Source of the DNA: Chloroflexota bacterium
GTDB taxonomy: Bacteria > Chloroflexota > Dehalococcoidia > Bin125
DNA: 64,000 nucleotides
Direction of reading: 5' to 3'
Assembly (NCBI GenBank): GCA_009838735.1
Contig: VXQZ01000030.1
Location: forward strand, 62,001 to 126,000
Made by a program: the position numbers and the translations under genes. Within the stretch, counting starts at the first letter, position 1, and each line of letters opens with the position of its first letter. Under the pieces are notes generated by a model that made no database searches, was not told the DNA's origin, and saw only the letters and a program-made list of their open reading frames with translations. Below are positions 37,819-45,784 of this stretch, in pieces.

Positions 37819-38586
37819 ATGTTGCGGATGCGGCAAATCTGCCTCGTCGCGGAAGATCTGGACATGATCGAGGCGCACCTGCGCGGCGTCTTCGGACTCG
37901 AGGTCTGTCACCGCGATCCGGGCGTCGGACGCTTCGGGCTTCACAATTTTCTCATGCCAGTAGGCAACTCGTTCCTCGAGGTCGTCTCGCCGATGACGCC
38001 CGGCACCGCAGGCGGTCGCTACCTCCGGCGTCGCGGCGGCGACGGCGGCTACATGGTGATCATGCAGTGCGGCGATATCGCTGCGCGGCGAACACATGTG
38101 GCCGACCTGGGAATCCGACTCATCACGGATTCGGCAAACGATCAGACCGACGGGATCCAGCTCCACCCGAAGGACGTGCCCGGAGCGATCGCCGAGTTGC
38201 GCTGGAACACGGGTGACGACCAGCTTGACGGCCCCTGGAATCCGGCCGGCGACCACTGGCTGCCGGCGAAGCGCGAGCACGTCATCACGGCGATGACCGC
38301 TGCCGAGTTGCAAAGCGACGATCCGGTGGCAATGGCGGCGCGTTGGTCGGAAGTTCTGGAGATTCCAGTCGGCTCAGACAGCGACGGTCATCCGACCGTT
38401 GCCCTGGATGACGCCACACTGCGGTTTGTGGAGACCACCGACGGCCGCGGCGAAGGACTGGGCGGGCTGGACGTGGCGACCGTCGATCGCGGGCACGTCG
38501 TGACGACGGCGCGGCACCACGAGCTCGAAGTCTCAGAGGACGAATCCGTGGTGATGCTCTGCGGCGTCCGATTCCGGCTCGTCTAA
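37819..38586 (+). CDS. VOC/glyoxalase-like protein
   Basis: The 255-residue protein begins MRQICLVAEDLDMIEAHLRGVFGLEVCHRDPGVGRFGLHNFLMPVGNSFLEVVSP, in short pieces a vicinal-oxygen-chelate beta-alpha-beta-beta-beta module. A weaker second module lies in the C-terminal half (WSEVLEIPVGSDSDGHPTV). Family members include lyases, dioxygenases and epimerases. AGAGG precedes the ATG. It is 43 bases after the enoyl-CoA hydratase gene and probably co-transcribed. Its stop overlaps the convergent hpnH stop. Confidence 0.8.
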   Translation: MLRMRQICLVAEDLDMIEAHLRGVFGLEVCHRDPGVGRFGLHNFLMPVGNSFLEVVSPMTPGTAGGRYLRRRGGDGGYMVIMQCGDIAARRTHVADLGIRLITDSANDQTDGIQLHPKDVPGAIAELRWNTGDDQLDGPWNPAGDHWLPAKREHVITAMTAAELQSDDPVAMAARWSEVLEIPVGSDSDGHPTVALDDATLRFVETTDGRGEGLGGLDVATVDRGHVVTTARHHELEVSEDESVVMLCGVRFRLV

Positions 38587-39590
38587 TGGATCGAGCCGAC
38601 GAAGCTGCGCAGGCCAGCCTTGAGATTCGTTGTCGCGTCGATCACCGCCGACGCCTCGTAACCCGAATGGACCATGCAGTCGACGCACTTCGGGTTGCCT
38701 GACGCAACGCCGTAGTTCTCCCACTCGGTCTCTTCGATCAGCTCTTGCCAGCTCTCGGCGTAGCCCTCGTCCATCAGGTAGCAGGGTCGCTGCCAGCCAA
38801 AGACGGTGTAGGTCGGATTGCCCCAGGGCGTGCAGTCGTACTCGATTTCTCCTTTGAGGAAATCGAGGAACAGCTCGGAATGGTTGAACTTCCAGTGTTT
38901 GGGAGGGTCGTTGAGGATGTCGCGGAAGAGTTCCTTGGTCTGGTTACGGGCGAGGAAATGCTCCTGGTCGGGCGCCTTCTCGTACGGGTAGCCGGGGGAG
39001 ATCATCAGTCCGTCAACGCCGATGTCCATCAGCTTGTCGAACATCATCCGGATCCGGTCCGGTTTGGCGCCAAGGAAGAACGTGCTGTTCGTCGTCACGC
39101 GGAACCCGCGCGCTTTGGCCGCCTCAATCGCCCGGATCGCCACATCCCAGATCCCGTCGCGGCAGACCGAGTCGTCATGGTCCTGTTCGTAGCCGTCGAC
39201 GTGGACTGAGAACGTCAGGTACGGATTCGGCTCGAAATCCTGCAGCCTGCGCTCCAGCAGGATCGCGTTGGTGCAGAGGTAGACGAACTTCTTGCGCTCG
39301 GTGTAGCCGTTCGCGATCTCAACGATGTCCTTGTGGATCAGCGGTTCGCCGCCGGCGATCGCCACCACCGGCGCGCCGCACTCCTCGACGGCGTCCCAGC
39401 ACTGTTGCGGCGTGAGTCTTCGCCGGAGGATGTCCGTCGGATGCTGAATCTTGCCGCAACCAGCGCATTCGAGATTGCACTGCAACAGCGGCTCAAGCAT
39501 CAACACCAGCGGATAGCGCTCCGTTCGGCGCAGCTGCTGGCCGACGACATACTTGCCGACCTGGATGGTTTGTCTCAGGGGTGTGGCCAT
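38583..39590 (-). CDS. hpnH: Adenosylhopane synthase HpnH (radical SAM)
   Basis: HpnH joins the 5'-deoxyadenosyl radical to diploptene to make adenosylhopane. The 335-residue protein has the radical SAM cluster C-X3-C-X2-C at Cys38, Cys42, Cys45 in PLLQCNLECAGCGKIQ, then VAIAGGEPLIHKDI, FSVHVDGYEQDHD and a C-terminal Cys pair (NPKCVDCMVHSGYEASAV). All are typical HpnH features. hpnG and hpnA lie about 1.8 kb further along, separated by two plus-strand genes. A TAGAGT box lies 9 bases before the ATG. Confidence 0.93.
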   Translation of the reverse strand: MATPLRQTIQVGKYVVGQQLRRTERYPLVLMLEPLLQCNLECAGCGKIQHPTDILRRRLTPQQCWDAVEECGAPVVAIAGGEPLIHKDIVEIANGYTERKKFVYLCTNAILLERRLQDFEPNPYLTFSVHVDGYEQDHDDSVCRDGIWDVAIRAIEAAKARGFRVTTNSTFFLGAKPDRIRMMFDKLMDIGVDGLMISPGYPYEKAPDQEHFLARNQTKELFRDILNDPPKHWKFNHSELFLDFLKGEIEYDCTPWGNPTYTVFGWQRPCYLMDEGYAESWQELIEETEWENYGVASGNPKCVDCMVHSGYEASAVIDATTNLKAGLRSFVGSIH

Positions 39591-39674
39591 TGGTTGTCCA
39601 CTCTATCTGGTCTTACACAGGCTATCGCCACACGTGTGTTGCCGTGGAGCCGGATTTATTGCACGTGTTGCAGT

Positions 39675-40265
39675 TTAGAGGAGTTCGAGCGCGCGACGGT
39701 ACTCCTCGGGCGTGTTGAGGTTAATCGTCACGATCGGATTGTCCATCTCCACGAAGATAGTCCGCTCCGCATGCCGCCGTCTGACTTGTCGAAGTCCCTG
39801 TCGACGTTCGCTCACGGCACTCAGCTCAGGTAGCAACTCGGAACGAAACATTGGCGGATGTCCGTTGCGTCCGTCGTGTCGAGGGACCGCGATCAGCAAA
39901 TCGCGTGCTGCTTTCAGCCCGTGATGGAGGCGTTCAATCACCGACGGTTCGGTCGGTTGGTCTACCGAAGCGACAACCACCGCCTCGGCAGCAGCCGGGA
40001 CGCTGCGTGCGCCGGTCCGAATCGAGGATGCCCGCCCCTCGCGCCAGTTGCGATTGGTCGTCACCTGCACCACTGATCGTGCGGGCAGGACCGGGCGGAT
40101 GCTGTTTGCGTGCGCGCCGAGCACCACGACGACGGGCCGGCAGCCGGCAGTGAGCAGGGTCTCGATCTGCGCAACGACCAGCGGCCGACCGTGCCAGTCG
40201 AGCAACTGTTTCGGGCGACCCATCCGGGTCGACTCACCGGCGGCGAGGAGGATGGCGGCGTTCAT
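39675..40265 (-). CDS. MocA/MobA-like nucleotidyltransferase
   Basis: The 196-residue protein has the NTP-transferase signature AAILLAAGESTRMGRPKQLL, the Mg-binding VVASVDQP, and RNGHPPMF, which is typical of the molybdenum cofactor cytidylyltransferase MocA group. Such enzymes make the cytosine dinucleotide form of Moco used by xanthine-oxidase-type hydroxylases. The gene overlaps the CoxM-like gene by 32 bases. No large molybdenum subunit is in the window. Confidence 0.85.
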   Translation of the reverse strand: MNAAILLAAGESTRMGRPKQLLDWHGRPLVVAQIETLLTAGCRPVVVVLGAHANSIRPVLPARSVVQVTTNRNWREGRASSIRTGARSVPAAAEAVVVASVDQPTEPSVIERLHHGLKAARDLLIAVPRHDGRNGHPPMFRSELLPELSAVSERRQGLRQVRRRHAERTIFVEMDNPIVTINLNTPEEYRRALELL

Positions 40266-40896
40266 TGGGCTGGACTTGTAGCTGGTCAGCGTCGAAGCGG
40301 TCGCGGAGACGCCGGAAGAGCCGACGTACTGCGTCTTCGACATCGTCGACGGCAGCTGTATCGGTCAGATCGCCGACGCCGTAGGGTTGTGCTTCCGAAC
40401 GCGCCGTCTGCGCGGCGAGATCGATGACCTGGTCATTCAGAGTCCGGCCGCGCACGACCGACTCAATCTGCCGCGCCCGGACCGGGTAGGGAGCAACGCC
40501 GACCAGCATCACGGCGGCGTCGCCATTGAGCGACAGACGAGCAGCGGCGCTGACCTTCGGATTCGCCTTTGCGGCCGCCATTGCGGTCTGCGCGCCCTTG
40601 GGCAGCCGTGGAATGCAGAGGTGTTCGGCGGCCGTCGCCCCGTCGCGTCCATCGACGTCTACGCCGCCCTCGACGAGCAATCGCTCGTCAACGCGTGCCG
40701 TGTCCCCTCCGGCAAGTGAGAGATAAGAGTCCAGGACGATGAGCGCGGCTGCCAGAGCGTTGTGTCGAGGATCTTCCAGGCAGATCCGAATCGTCGAGAC
40801 GGAGTCGCCAATCGCGAACCAGTCGTTGAGCGTGTTCTCGCCCGTGGTCTGCAGGTCGAGGACCGTCTGTCGAAGCGGCAATCGGCGCTCACTCAC
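40234..40896 (-). CDS. CoxM/CutM-like protein lacking most of the FAD domain
   Basis: The 220-residue product resembles the second half of the medium FAD subunit of molybdenum hydroxylases. It has the late FAD-domain part (RHNALAAALIVLDSYLSLAGGDTARVDERLLVEGG), then IPRLPKGAQTAMAAAKANPKVSAAARLSL and the C-terminal CO_deh_flav_C-like region (VMLVGVAPYPVRARQIESVVRG). The usual protein is about 280-290 residues, so the N-terminal FAD-binding lobe seems missing or very short. GTG 40896 forms a GTGA overlap with the IscU-like stop. It overlaps the MocA-like gene at its end. Confidence 0.6.
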   Translation of the reverse strand: MSERRLPLRQTVLDLQTTGENTLNDWFAIGDSVSTIRICLEDPRHNALAAALIVLDSYLSLAGGDTARVDERLLVEGGVDVDGRDGATAAEHLCIPRLPKGAQTAMAAAKANPKVSAAARLSLNGDAAVMLVGVAPYPVRARQIESVVRGRTLNDQVIDLAAQTARSEAQPYGVGDLTDTAAVDDVEDAVRRLFRRLRDRFDADQLQVQPNERRHPPRRR

Positions 40897-41297
40897 CCGA
40901 TTCGACCCGTGGAGACATACTCTCGGTAGTGAGCCAACGCCTTCTTCAATGCAGCGGCGGCCAGCACCGAGCAGTGAATCTTCGCTTTCGGCAATCCACC
41001 GACCGCATCGACAAAGTCCTGACGCTTCAGCTCCGCCGCTTCGTCGATGTGCATGTCGGTGAGGACAACCGTCGCCATGCTGCTCGTCGCAATCGCGGCA
41101 GGACACCCGCGTGTTTGAAACCGCGCCTCTGCGATTGAATCATTCTCGATCCGCAGCATCAGTTTCATGTGGTCGCCACAGACCGGATTTCGATCCTCGC
41201 CCACCGCGTTGGCGTCGTCCAACACACCCGCGTTCCTCGGGTGTTGGAAATGGTCAATCACAATGTCGCTGTACGCGCGCAAATCTTCGTTTGGCAT
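40893..41297 (-). CDS. IscU/NifU-type iron-sulfur scaffold
   Basis: The 134-residue protein has the scaffold layout: YSDIVIDHFQHPRNAGVLDDANAVG, Cys40 in NPVCGD (with Asp42), Cys65 in TRGCPAAIATSS, and Cys109 in KIHCSVLA. These three Cys assemble a transient [2Fe-2S] cluster. The second motif is like SufU/IscU relatives but with Pro-Ala after Cys. No cysteine desulfurase lies next to it. It leads a small operon with the CoxM-like and MocA-like genes, so it may serve that oxidoreductase. Confidence 0.85.
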   Translation of the reverse strand: MPNEDLRAYSDIVIDHFQHPRNAGVLDDANAVGEDRNPVCGDHMKLMLRIENDSIAEARFQTRGCPAAIATSSMATVVLTDMHIDEAAELKRQDFVDAVGGLPKAKIHCSVLAAAALKKALAHYREYVSTGRIG

Positions 41298-41306
41298 GGA
41301 TTCAGT

Positions 41307-42482
41307 CTAGTCAGGCCCTTGCTGAGCCAGTTCGAGCAACATCCGAGCGATCACCCGCAGTGAACGGCTGCGATCCGTCGGGTCGAACCACTCGCGGATG
41401 CTGTGCTGGTTGTCTGACCTGCCGCCCCAGCTCATTGCCACGGCTGGTACGCCGGCGGCCATCGCCGCGTTCGCATCTGTCGAGGCAGCGATCGTGCGCG
41501 GCGCCAGACCTTCCGCTTGTAGAGCCCGGCAGGCCGCTCGCACCAGCGCCGAATCGACCGACGTGAGACCCGCAGGACGATCGCCAATCTTGCTGATCAC
41601 GAGCTCCATCGCTCCCTCGCTGCGTCGCCGTAGCTCGCGCTGGTGTCCGCGGCGGATGATCTCCTGGACATCTTCGTCCAGCCGCTCGAGCTGTTCCGGC
41701 GACTCACTGCGCAGGTCGATGTCCATCTCGGCGAACTCCGGGATCGCATTCACCGTCTCGCCGCCCCGCACGACGCCAACGTTGTATGACGTGCGCGGAT
41801 TGCGTGGCACTCGAATCTCGGCCAGTCGGTCGGCCGCTGCAGCGAGCGCAAACGCCGGATTGTATCGACCAAAGTGTCCCCAACTGTGACCGCCGCTGCC
41901 GCGGTACTGCACGCTGTAGCGACGCGATCCGATGCCCGCATTGACCACGGCGGCGGGATCCGAGTGGTCAATGGTGATGAATGCGCGGGCATTGCGCCCC
42001 TGGTCGGTTTCGAAGAAGTGTCGCGCGCCGCGTAAGTCACCGCGCCCCTCCTCGCCAACAGTTGCCACGAACATCACCTCCGATGCCCACGGCGTTCGCC
42101 CCATCGATCGCGCGATGGTCAACATGGCGACCAGACCTGCCGCCGCATCGGAGATCCCCGGAGCGTGATACTCGCCTGCTGGCACCGGTTCGCCGTTGCG
42201 GTACGGGTCGAACTCACCAGGTCGGGCGACAGCAACAGGTTGGTCCGCGCCGAACACAGTGTCCAGATGTGCACTCAGCACCACCGGATCGTCCGCCATG
42301 GACTCCGGCCGCCCAATCACATTGCCGACCGAGTCGTGCGCAACGATCAGTCCGAGCCTGTCCAGCTGCTCTGCGACATAAGCCGCTCGGACAGCCTCCT
42401 GACCCGTCGGGGCGGGAATCTCGCAGATCCTGATCTGTTCTTCCAGTATCGAATCCGCTTCGGCCTCAAAGTGATCGAACAT
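41307..42482 (-). CDS. M20-family metallopeptidase
   Basis: The 391-residue protein is a dizinc M20 hydrolase (PepT/DapE/CPG2-like). SAHLDTVFG has the first His and Asp, GISDAAAGLVAML the bridging Asp, VGEEGRGDLRG the catalytic Glu pair, and NQHSIREWFDP a late His. The dimerisation domain lies in between (SGGHSWGHFGRYNPAFALA). Substrate is probably a peptide or acyl-amino acid. The ATG shares a base with the peroxiredoxin stop (TGATG). Confidence 0.9.
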   Translation of the reverse strand: MFDHFEAEADSILEEQIRICEIPAPTGQEAVRAAYVAEQLDRLGLIVAHDSVGNVIGRPESMADDPVVLSAHLDTVFGADQPVAVARPGEFDPYRNGEPVPAGEYHAPGISDAAAGLVAMLTIARSMGRTPWASEVMFVATVGEEGRGDLRGARHFFETDQGRNARAFITIDHSDPAAVVNAGIGSRRYSVQYRGSGGHSWGHFGRYNPAFALAAAADRLAEIRVPRNPRTSYNVGVVRGGETVNAIPEFAEMDIDLRSESPEQLERLDEDVQEIIRRGHQRELRRRSEGAMELVISKIGDRPAGLTSVDSALVRAACRALQAEGLAPRTIAASTDANAAMAAGVPAVAMSWGGRSDNQHSIREWFDPTDRSRSLRVIARMLLELAQQGPD

Positions 42483-42913
42483 CAGACATCCAGGCCGAGC
42501 GCCACGAATATCTCCTGGTAATCATCCAGGTTGTTCGGCTGATAGAACGGAATCGCGAGCTGAATTGTCCCCTGGGCGTCGGCGACGAACGCTGCGCGCT
42601 GCGCGCGCTTGCCAGATTCTTCGATGACGCCAAACGCCTCGGCCGCTTCGAGTGCCGGATCGGAGAGCAAGGGGAATGGGAATTGATGTTCGTCATCAAA
42701 GCGCCCGAGTTCCCACGGCGGGTCCGATGATATTGCGACGACGCTCGCACCAAGGGCGCTGATCATGTCCTCGTCATCTCGGAACGCGCAAAGCTGCACC
42801 GTGCACAGGGGGGTATTCGCCTCCGTAAAGAAGAGGATCAGCAGCGGACCGTCGGACAGGTAGTCGCGCAGGCTGAGTTCGGTGTCCGGCAGCTGGTCGC
42901 CGACCCCGATCAC
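42482..42913 (-). CDS. Peroxiredoxin (AhpC/TSA, BCP-like)
   Basis: The 143-residue thioredoxin-fold protein has LPDTELSLRDYLSDGPLLILFF and the peroxidatic motif ANTPLCTVQLCAFRDD. The first Cys is the expected peroxidatic residue, with a second Cys five residues on as in BCP-type enzymes. GTG 42913 is preferred over 42925 because GGAG lies 6 bases upstream and it makes a GTGA overlap with the MidA-like stop. It reduces hydroperoxides using thioredoxin-type donors. Confidence 0.85.
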   Translation of the reverse strand: MIGVGDQLPDTELSLRDYLSDGPLLILFFTEANTPLCTVQLCAFRDDEDMISALGASVVAISSDPPWELGRFDDEHQFPFPLLSDPALEAAEAFGVIEESGKRAQRAAFVADAQGTIQLAIPFYQPNNLDDYQEIFVALGLDV

Positions 42914-44082
42914 GACGCGCTCCACCCCGGCAGGGCGCCCAGCGGACCTCGACTGAATCCCATCACCGCGATTCGCCCCAGGCCCCCCGGGTCGGTGAGC
43001 GTTTCGATCGCCCGCCTCGCTGCCAGATAGCGGCCAGTCTCCATCTCGGCATCAGCCACCGCCGGCATGACCGACGCTCCCATCTGCTGCAGCCACTGGG
43101 ACTGACTCAACGTCGGCAACGGTGTCAGACCTGATGCTTGCGCAGCGTCACGAACCTGATCGACATCGATGTGAGCCGTGATGTCCTGCTCGCCCGGATG
43201 GGCGTACGGATCGTGCCCCGGAACATGCTTGCGAAAGGTCATCAAGGTGCCCTCGCGCCGCCAGGAAACGTAGAGACGACTTCGCGAGTAGCCATAGTCG
43301 AACAGCAGCAGTAGTCCCCGTTCGCCCACCGCCTGAGCCAATCGGCCAACAACTGAATCCCGCTCTAATGCCACTTCGACGATCTGGTTCTCAGCCGGCG
43401 CCAGGCCATTGAGGCGCTGCAACAGTCTCACGTCACTCAACTCGCGCGTCACTTCCAGAAAACCGCCTCGCGACGAGTAGTCGACGTAGATTTCCAACCA
43501 CACGCCCCGCCGAAATGTCAATCGGTGCACCGCCAACGCGTCCAGAAGCTCATTGGCGACAACGAAGTGGTATCCAGCCGCAAGTTCGCCGAGCCCTCTG
43601 ACGGCTTCAATCCGTGCGGGATCCAACACCGCGCGCAGCCGCTCCGCCTGCCCTTCAGCGGCAGCTGAGTCGGGTTCGACCAATGTGTACCGCGTGACAT
43701 CTGCCAGCCCGGGAGCTGACGTCTGGATGTGTCGAAGCAACGATTCCGCCAGCGCGCCGGTTCCTGGACCGACCTCTGCGATCTCAAACCGTTCCGGTTG
43801 TGCGCATTGTTGCCACAACTCGAGTGCTACATGGCCAACGGCCGCACCGAAGATCGGATGCACCTCGGGGCTGGTGAGGAAATCTCCATCCCGCCCCACG
43901 GTTGGTTTGCCCCGACGGTAGTAGCCGTGCTGCGGGTGGTAGAGGCACGCATCCATCCAGTCGGCGAACGTGATTGGGCCTTCCCCGCGGATGCGGTCAG
44001 CCAGAATTCGGGAGAGCGGCGTATCGAGCGTCTGTCCGGCGACGGCCAACGGATCGAAGCTGCTCGGGCCCCGCTGAATCAT
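42910..44082 (-). CDS. MidA/NDUFAF7-like SAM-dependent methyltransferase (DUF185)
   Basis: The 390-residue protein has the family's N-terminal hallmark ITFADWMDACLYHPQHGYYRRG and GRDGDFLTSPEVHPIFG. SAM motif I is FEIAEVGPGTGALAESLL, followed by VVANELLDALAVHRL and LLLFDYGYSRSRLY. Eukaryotic NDUFAF7 methylates an arginine in complex I; bacterial partners are unproven. A TATACT box lies 6 bases before the ATG without a ribosome site, so the transcript may be leaderless. The gene heads an overlap-linked series with the peroxiredoxin and peptidase. Confidence 0.88.
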   Translation of the reverse strand: MIQRGPSSFDPLAVAGQTLDTPLSRILADRIRGEGPITFADWMDACLYHPQHGYYRRGKPTVGRDGDFLTSPEVHPIFGAAVGHVALELWQQCAQPERFEIAEVGPGTGALAESLLRHIQTSAPGLADVTRYTLVEPDSAAAEGQAERLRAVLDPARIEAVRGLGELAAGYHFVVANELLDALAVHRLTFRRGVWLEIYVDYSSRGGFLEVTRELSDVRLLQRLNGLAPAENQIVEVALERDSVVGRLAQAVGERGLLLLFDYGYSRSRLYVSWRREGTLMTFRKHVPGHDPYAHPGEQDITAHIDVDQVRDAAQASGLTPLPTLSQSQWLQQMGASVMPAVADAEMETGRYLAARRAIETLTDPGGLGRIAVMGFSRGPLGALPGWSAS

Positions 44083-44088
44083 GGCCTG

Positions 44089-44094
44089 AGTATA
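44089..44094 (-). promoter_or_regulatory. -10 box of the MidA-like gene (leaderless arrangement)
   Basis: TATACT reads on the minus strand at 44094-44089, and the ATG at 44082 follows after 6 bases. The region where a -35 box would lie is the terminator hairpin of the preceding gene. Confidence 0.45.
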
Positions 44095-44098
44095 GAAA

Positions 44099-44128
44099 CG
44101 ACCACCCCGACAGGCGCCGGGGTGGTCG
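44099..44128 (-). terminator. Rho-independent terminator of the yjbQ-like gene
   Basis: CGACCACCCCG (44099-44109) pairs with CGGGGTGGTCG (44118-44128), an 11-bp stem around 8 bases. On the minus strand the stem is followed by TTTCTATACT. It lies 28 bases after the yjbQ-like stop. Confidence 0.8.
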
Positions 44129-44156
44129 CTGGTTGGGACTGTTCGAGTCGCCCGAG

Positions 44157-44678
44157 CTACTCGCCGGGTACCCCCAGCACGGTCACGCTGACGCGACGAT
44201 TGCGCGACTCGTCCAGCTCCACCAGGAAAATGGATTGGAACTCGCCGATGTGCATTTCGCCGCTCAGCACGGGAATCGTCTCAGACGTACCCAGCATCAT
44301 GTGCTGGACATGCGAGTGGCCGTTCTCAGGCTCATTCTCGTGCATGTTGACCGTGCGGATCTCGAAGTCGTTGTGCCGGTAGTACGTATCCGGCGGACCG
44401 AACGCGATCAATCGATCGCGAAGGTCGTCCAGGAGCAGTGGTTCATGCTCCTGCAGGATGATGGCAGCGGTTGTGTGCTGTGAGAAGACGGACACCTGTC
44501 CAAATCCGACACCGGAGCGCTGTACGATTCCTCGCACCTCTTCGGTGATGTCACGGAACGACGGACCGTCTTCGGTGCGATACCGAAGTTCGTCGTGTAC
44601 GTGACGGAAGGCGTTGGCAGGCACCGCGCTATTCGTCACAGCCCCATTGACACTGCGCAGGGCTGTCGCGTTAGCCAT
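44157..44678 (-). CDS. YjbQ/UPF0047-family protein
   Basis: The 173-residue product has the UPF0047 features: PSFRDITEEVRGIVQRSGVGFGQVSVFSQHTTAAIILQE (written here in parts: FRDITEEV, FSQHTTAAIILQE), EPLLLDDL, GHSHVQHMMLG and LGEMHIGEFQSIFLVELD-like end segments. Some members have thiamin-phosphate synthase side activity; the true role is unsettled. ATG 44678 has AGGGG almost abutting it, so a start further upstream is possible. It ends before a strong terminator. Confidence 0.85.
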   Translation of the reverse strand: MANATALRSVNGAVTNSAVPANAFRHVHDELRYRTEDGPSFRDITEEVRGIVQRSGVGFGQVSVFSQHTTAAIILQEHEPLLLDDLRDRLIAFGPPDTYYRHNDFEIRTVNMHENEPENGHSHVQHMMLGTSETIPVLSGEMHIGEFQSIFLVELDESRNRRVSVTVLGVPGE

Positions 44679-44835
44679 TCCCCTTTGGTTTCTCAAGCTG
44701 CGAGATGATGTGAACAAGAGAATGAGTTCGGCGCCGACAGTTGCAGCATTCCCGGCGGCCGCCACCACTGAATATAGCGGAAAACCATCTGGGCCTGCCG
44801 ACCGGCCAACATCAGTTCCTCACGATGACCGCGGT

Positions 44836-45708
44836 TCAGCCGCTGCCCTCGGCGATCCGCGTCCGTACCCGCTCGATGAAGTCCGCGACACGGTCGGCGT
44901 CCGGAGCGCCCGTCGAATGCTCGTGATACTGCTGCAGGTCGTCAAGCGCTTCGATGTACTGACCGGTCTGGTAGCAGAGCAAGCCCCGATCGCGCCGATC
45001 CTCCAACGACCACGGCGTCAGCGCCAACAGGAAGTCGGTCGCAGTGATTGCTGCGAAGTAGTCGCGCTTGCGCACCGATGCGCCTTTGAGGTTCGTCAGA
45101 ATCCGCTGCAGAATCTGTCGCTTGGTCACCGATGCGAGGAACGAATCGGGATTCGGTCCCGCGCCGCGGTTCGTCGCGCGAAGCCGTTCACTCAAGGCTT
45201 CGCGGTCGATCTCACGCCCGGCGTGAAACGGATCAAGAAAGCGCTCGGTCTCGGCGTCTGAGTCGCGGTACTTGACCAGGAAGTGGAAAGGGGCGCCGAC
45301 CCCGTGCAACTCTAGTCCCGCCCGTCGGGCCACCTCAATCATCAGCACGGCAAGCGTGATCGGCATGCCCCGACCTGTGTCGAGCGCTGAGTGCAAGCAG
45401 CAATTCGTCGGGTCGTAATAGGTGTCGGTGTCGCCCCGGAACTCATGCTCGTCGAACAAGACCTGCCGAAGCCGCTCGACCCTGTCGAATCCCGTTGCCC
45501 CGGCCGCTTCTCGGACCTCCCCGGCGAGTTCATCCAGCTTGGCGAGGGCGACCAGCTGATTGAACTCGGGATCTACGATTCGACCGATCAGGAAGCAGCA
45601 CAGGTCGAGACGGACAGCATGCTCGTGTCCCCTGGCCAGAGTTCCAAACTGCCGCGCCAGATGAAGATCGTGATGTTTTACGAAACGTTGCGTTACATCT
45701 TCACCCAT
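44836..45708 (-). CDS. SirB1-like transglutaminase-fold protein with TPR tail
   Basis: The 290-residue protein matches the SirB1 (DUF1347-type) group: YYDPTNCCLHSALDTGRGMPITLAVLMIEVARRAGLELHGVGAPFHFLVKY in short runs, with His of the FHFLV segment aligning with the family's catalytic-like His. The C-terminal part (YFAAITATDFLLALTP, GLLCYQTGQYIEALDDLQQY) looks like a tetratricopeptide pair. Function is unknown. A TAGCCT box lies 6 bases before the ATG with no ribosome site. Confidence 0.8.
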   Translation of the reverse strand: MGEDVTQRFVKHHDLHLARQFGTLARGHEHAVRLDLCCFLIGRIVDPEFNQLVALAKLDELAGEVREAAGATGFDRVERLRQVLFDEHEFRGDTDTYYDPTNCCLHSALDTGRGMPITLAVLMIEVARRAGLELHGVGAPFHFLVKYRDSDAETERFLDPFHAGREIDREALSERLRATNRGAGPNPDSFLASVTKRQILQRILTNLKGASVRKRDYFAAITATDFLLALTPWSLEDRRDRGLLCYQTGQYIEALDDLQQYHEHSTGAPDADRVADFIERVRTRIAEGSG

Positions 45709-45746
45709 GAATCGAGGCTAGCAGGCACACCGTGAGCCGACGCGCC

Positions 45747-45752
45747 TATGAT
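45747..45752 (+). promoter_or_regulatory. Possible -10 box of the GltD-like gene
   Basis: TATGAT (45747-45752) gives a leader of about 25 bases to the start at 45785. A clear -35 box is not seen. Confidence 0.3.
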
Positions 45753-45784
45753 GAAGTCAGGTCGCACGGTTCGGAGCGAGGAGC

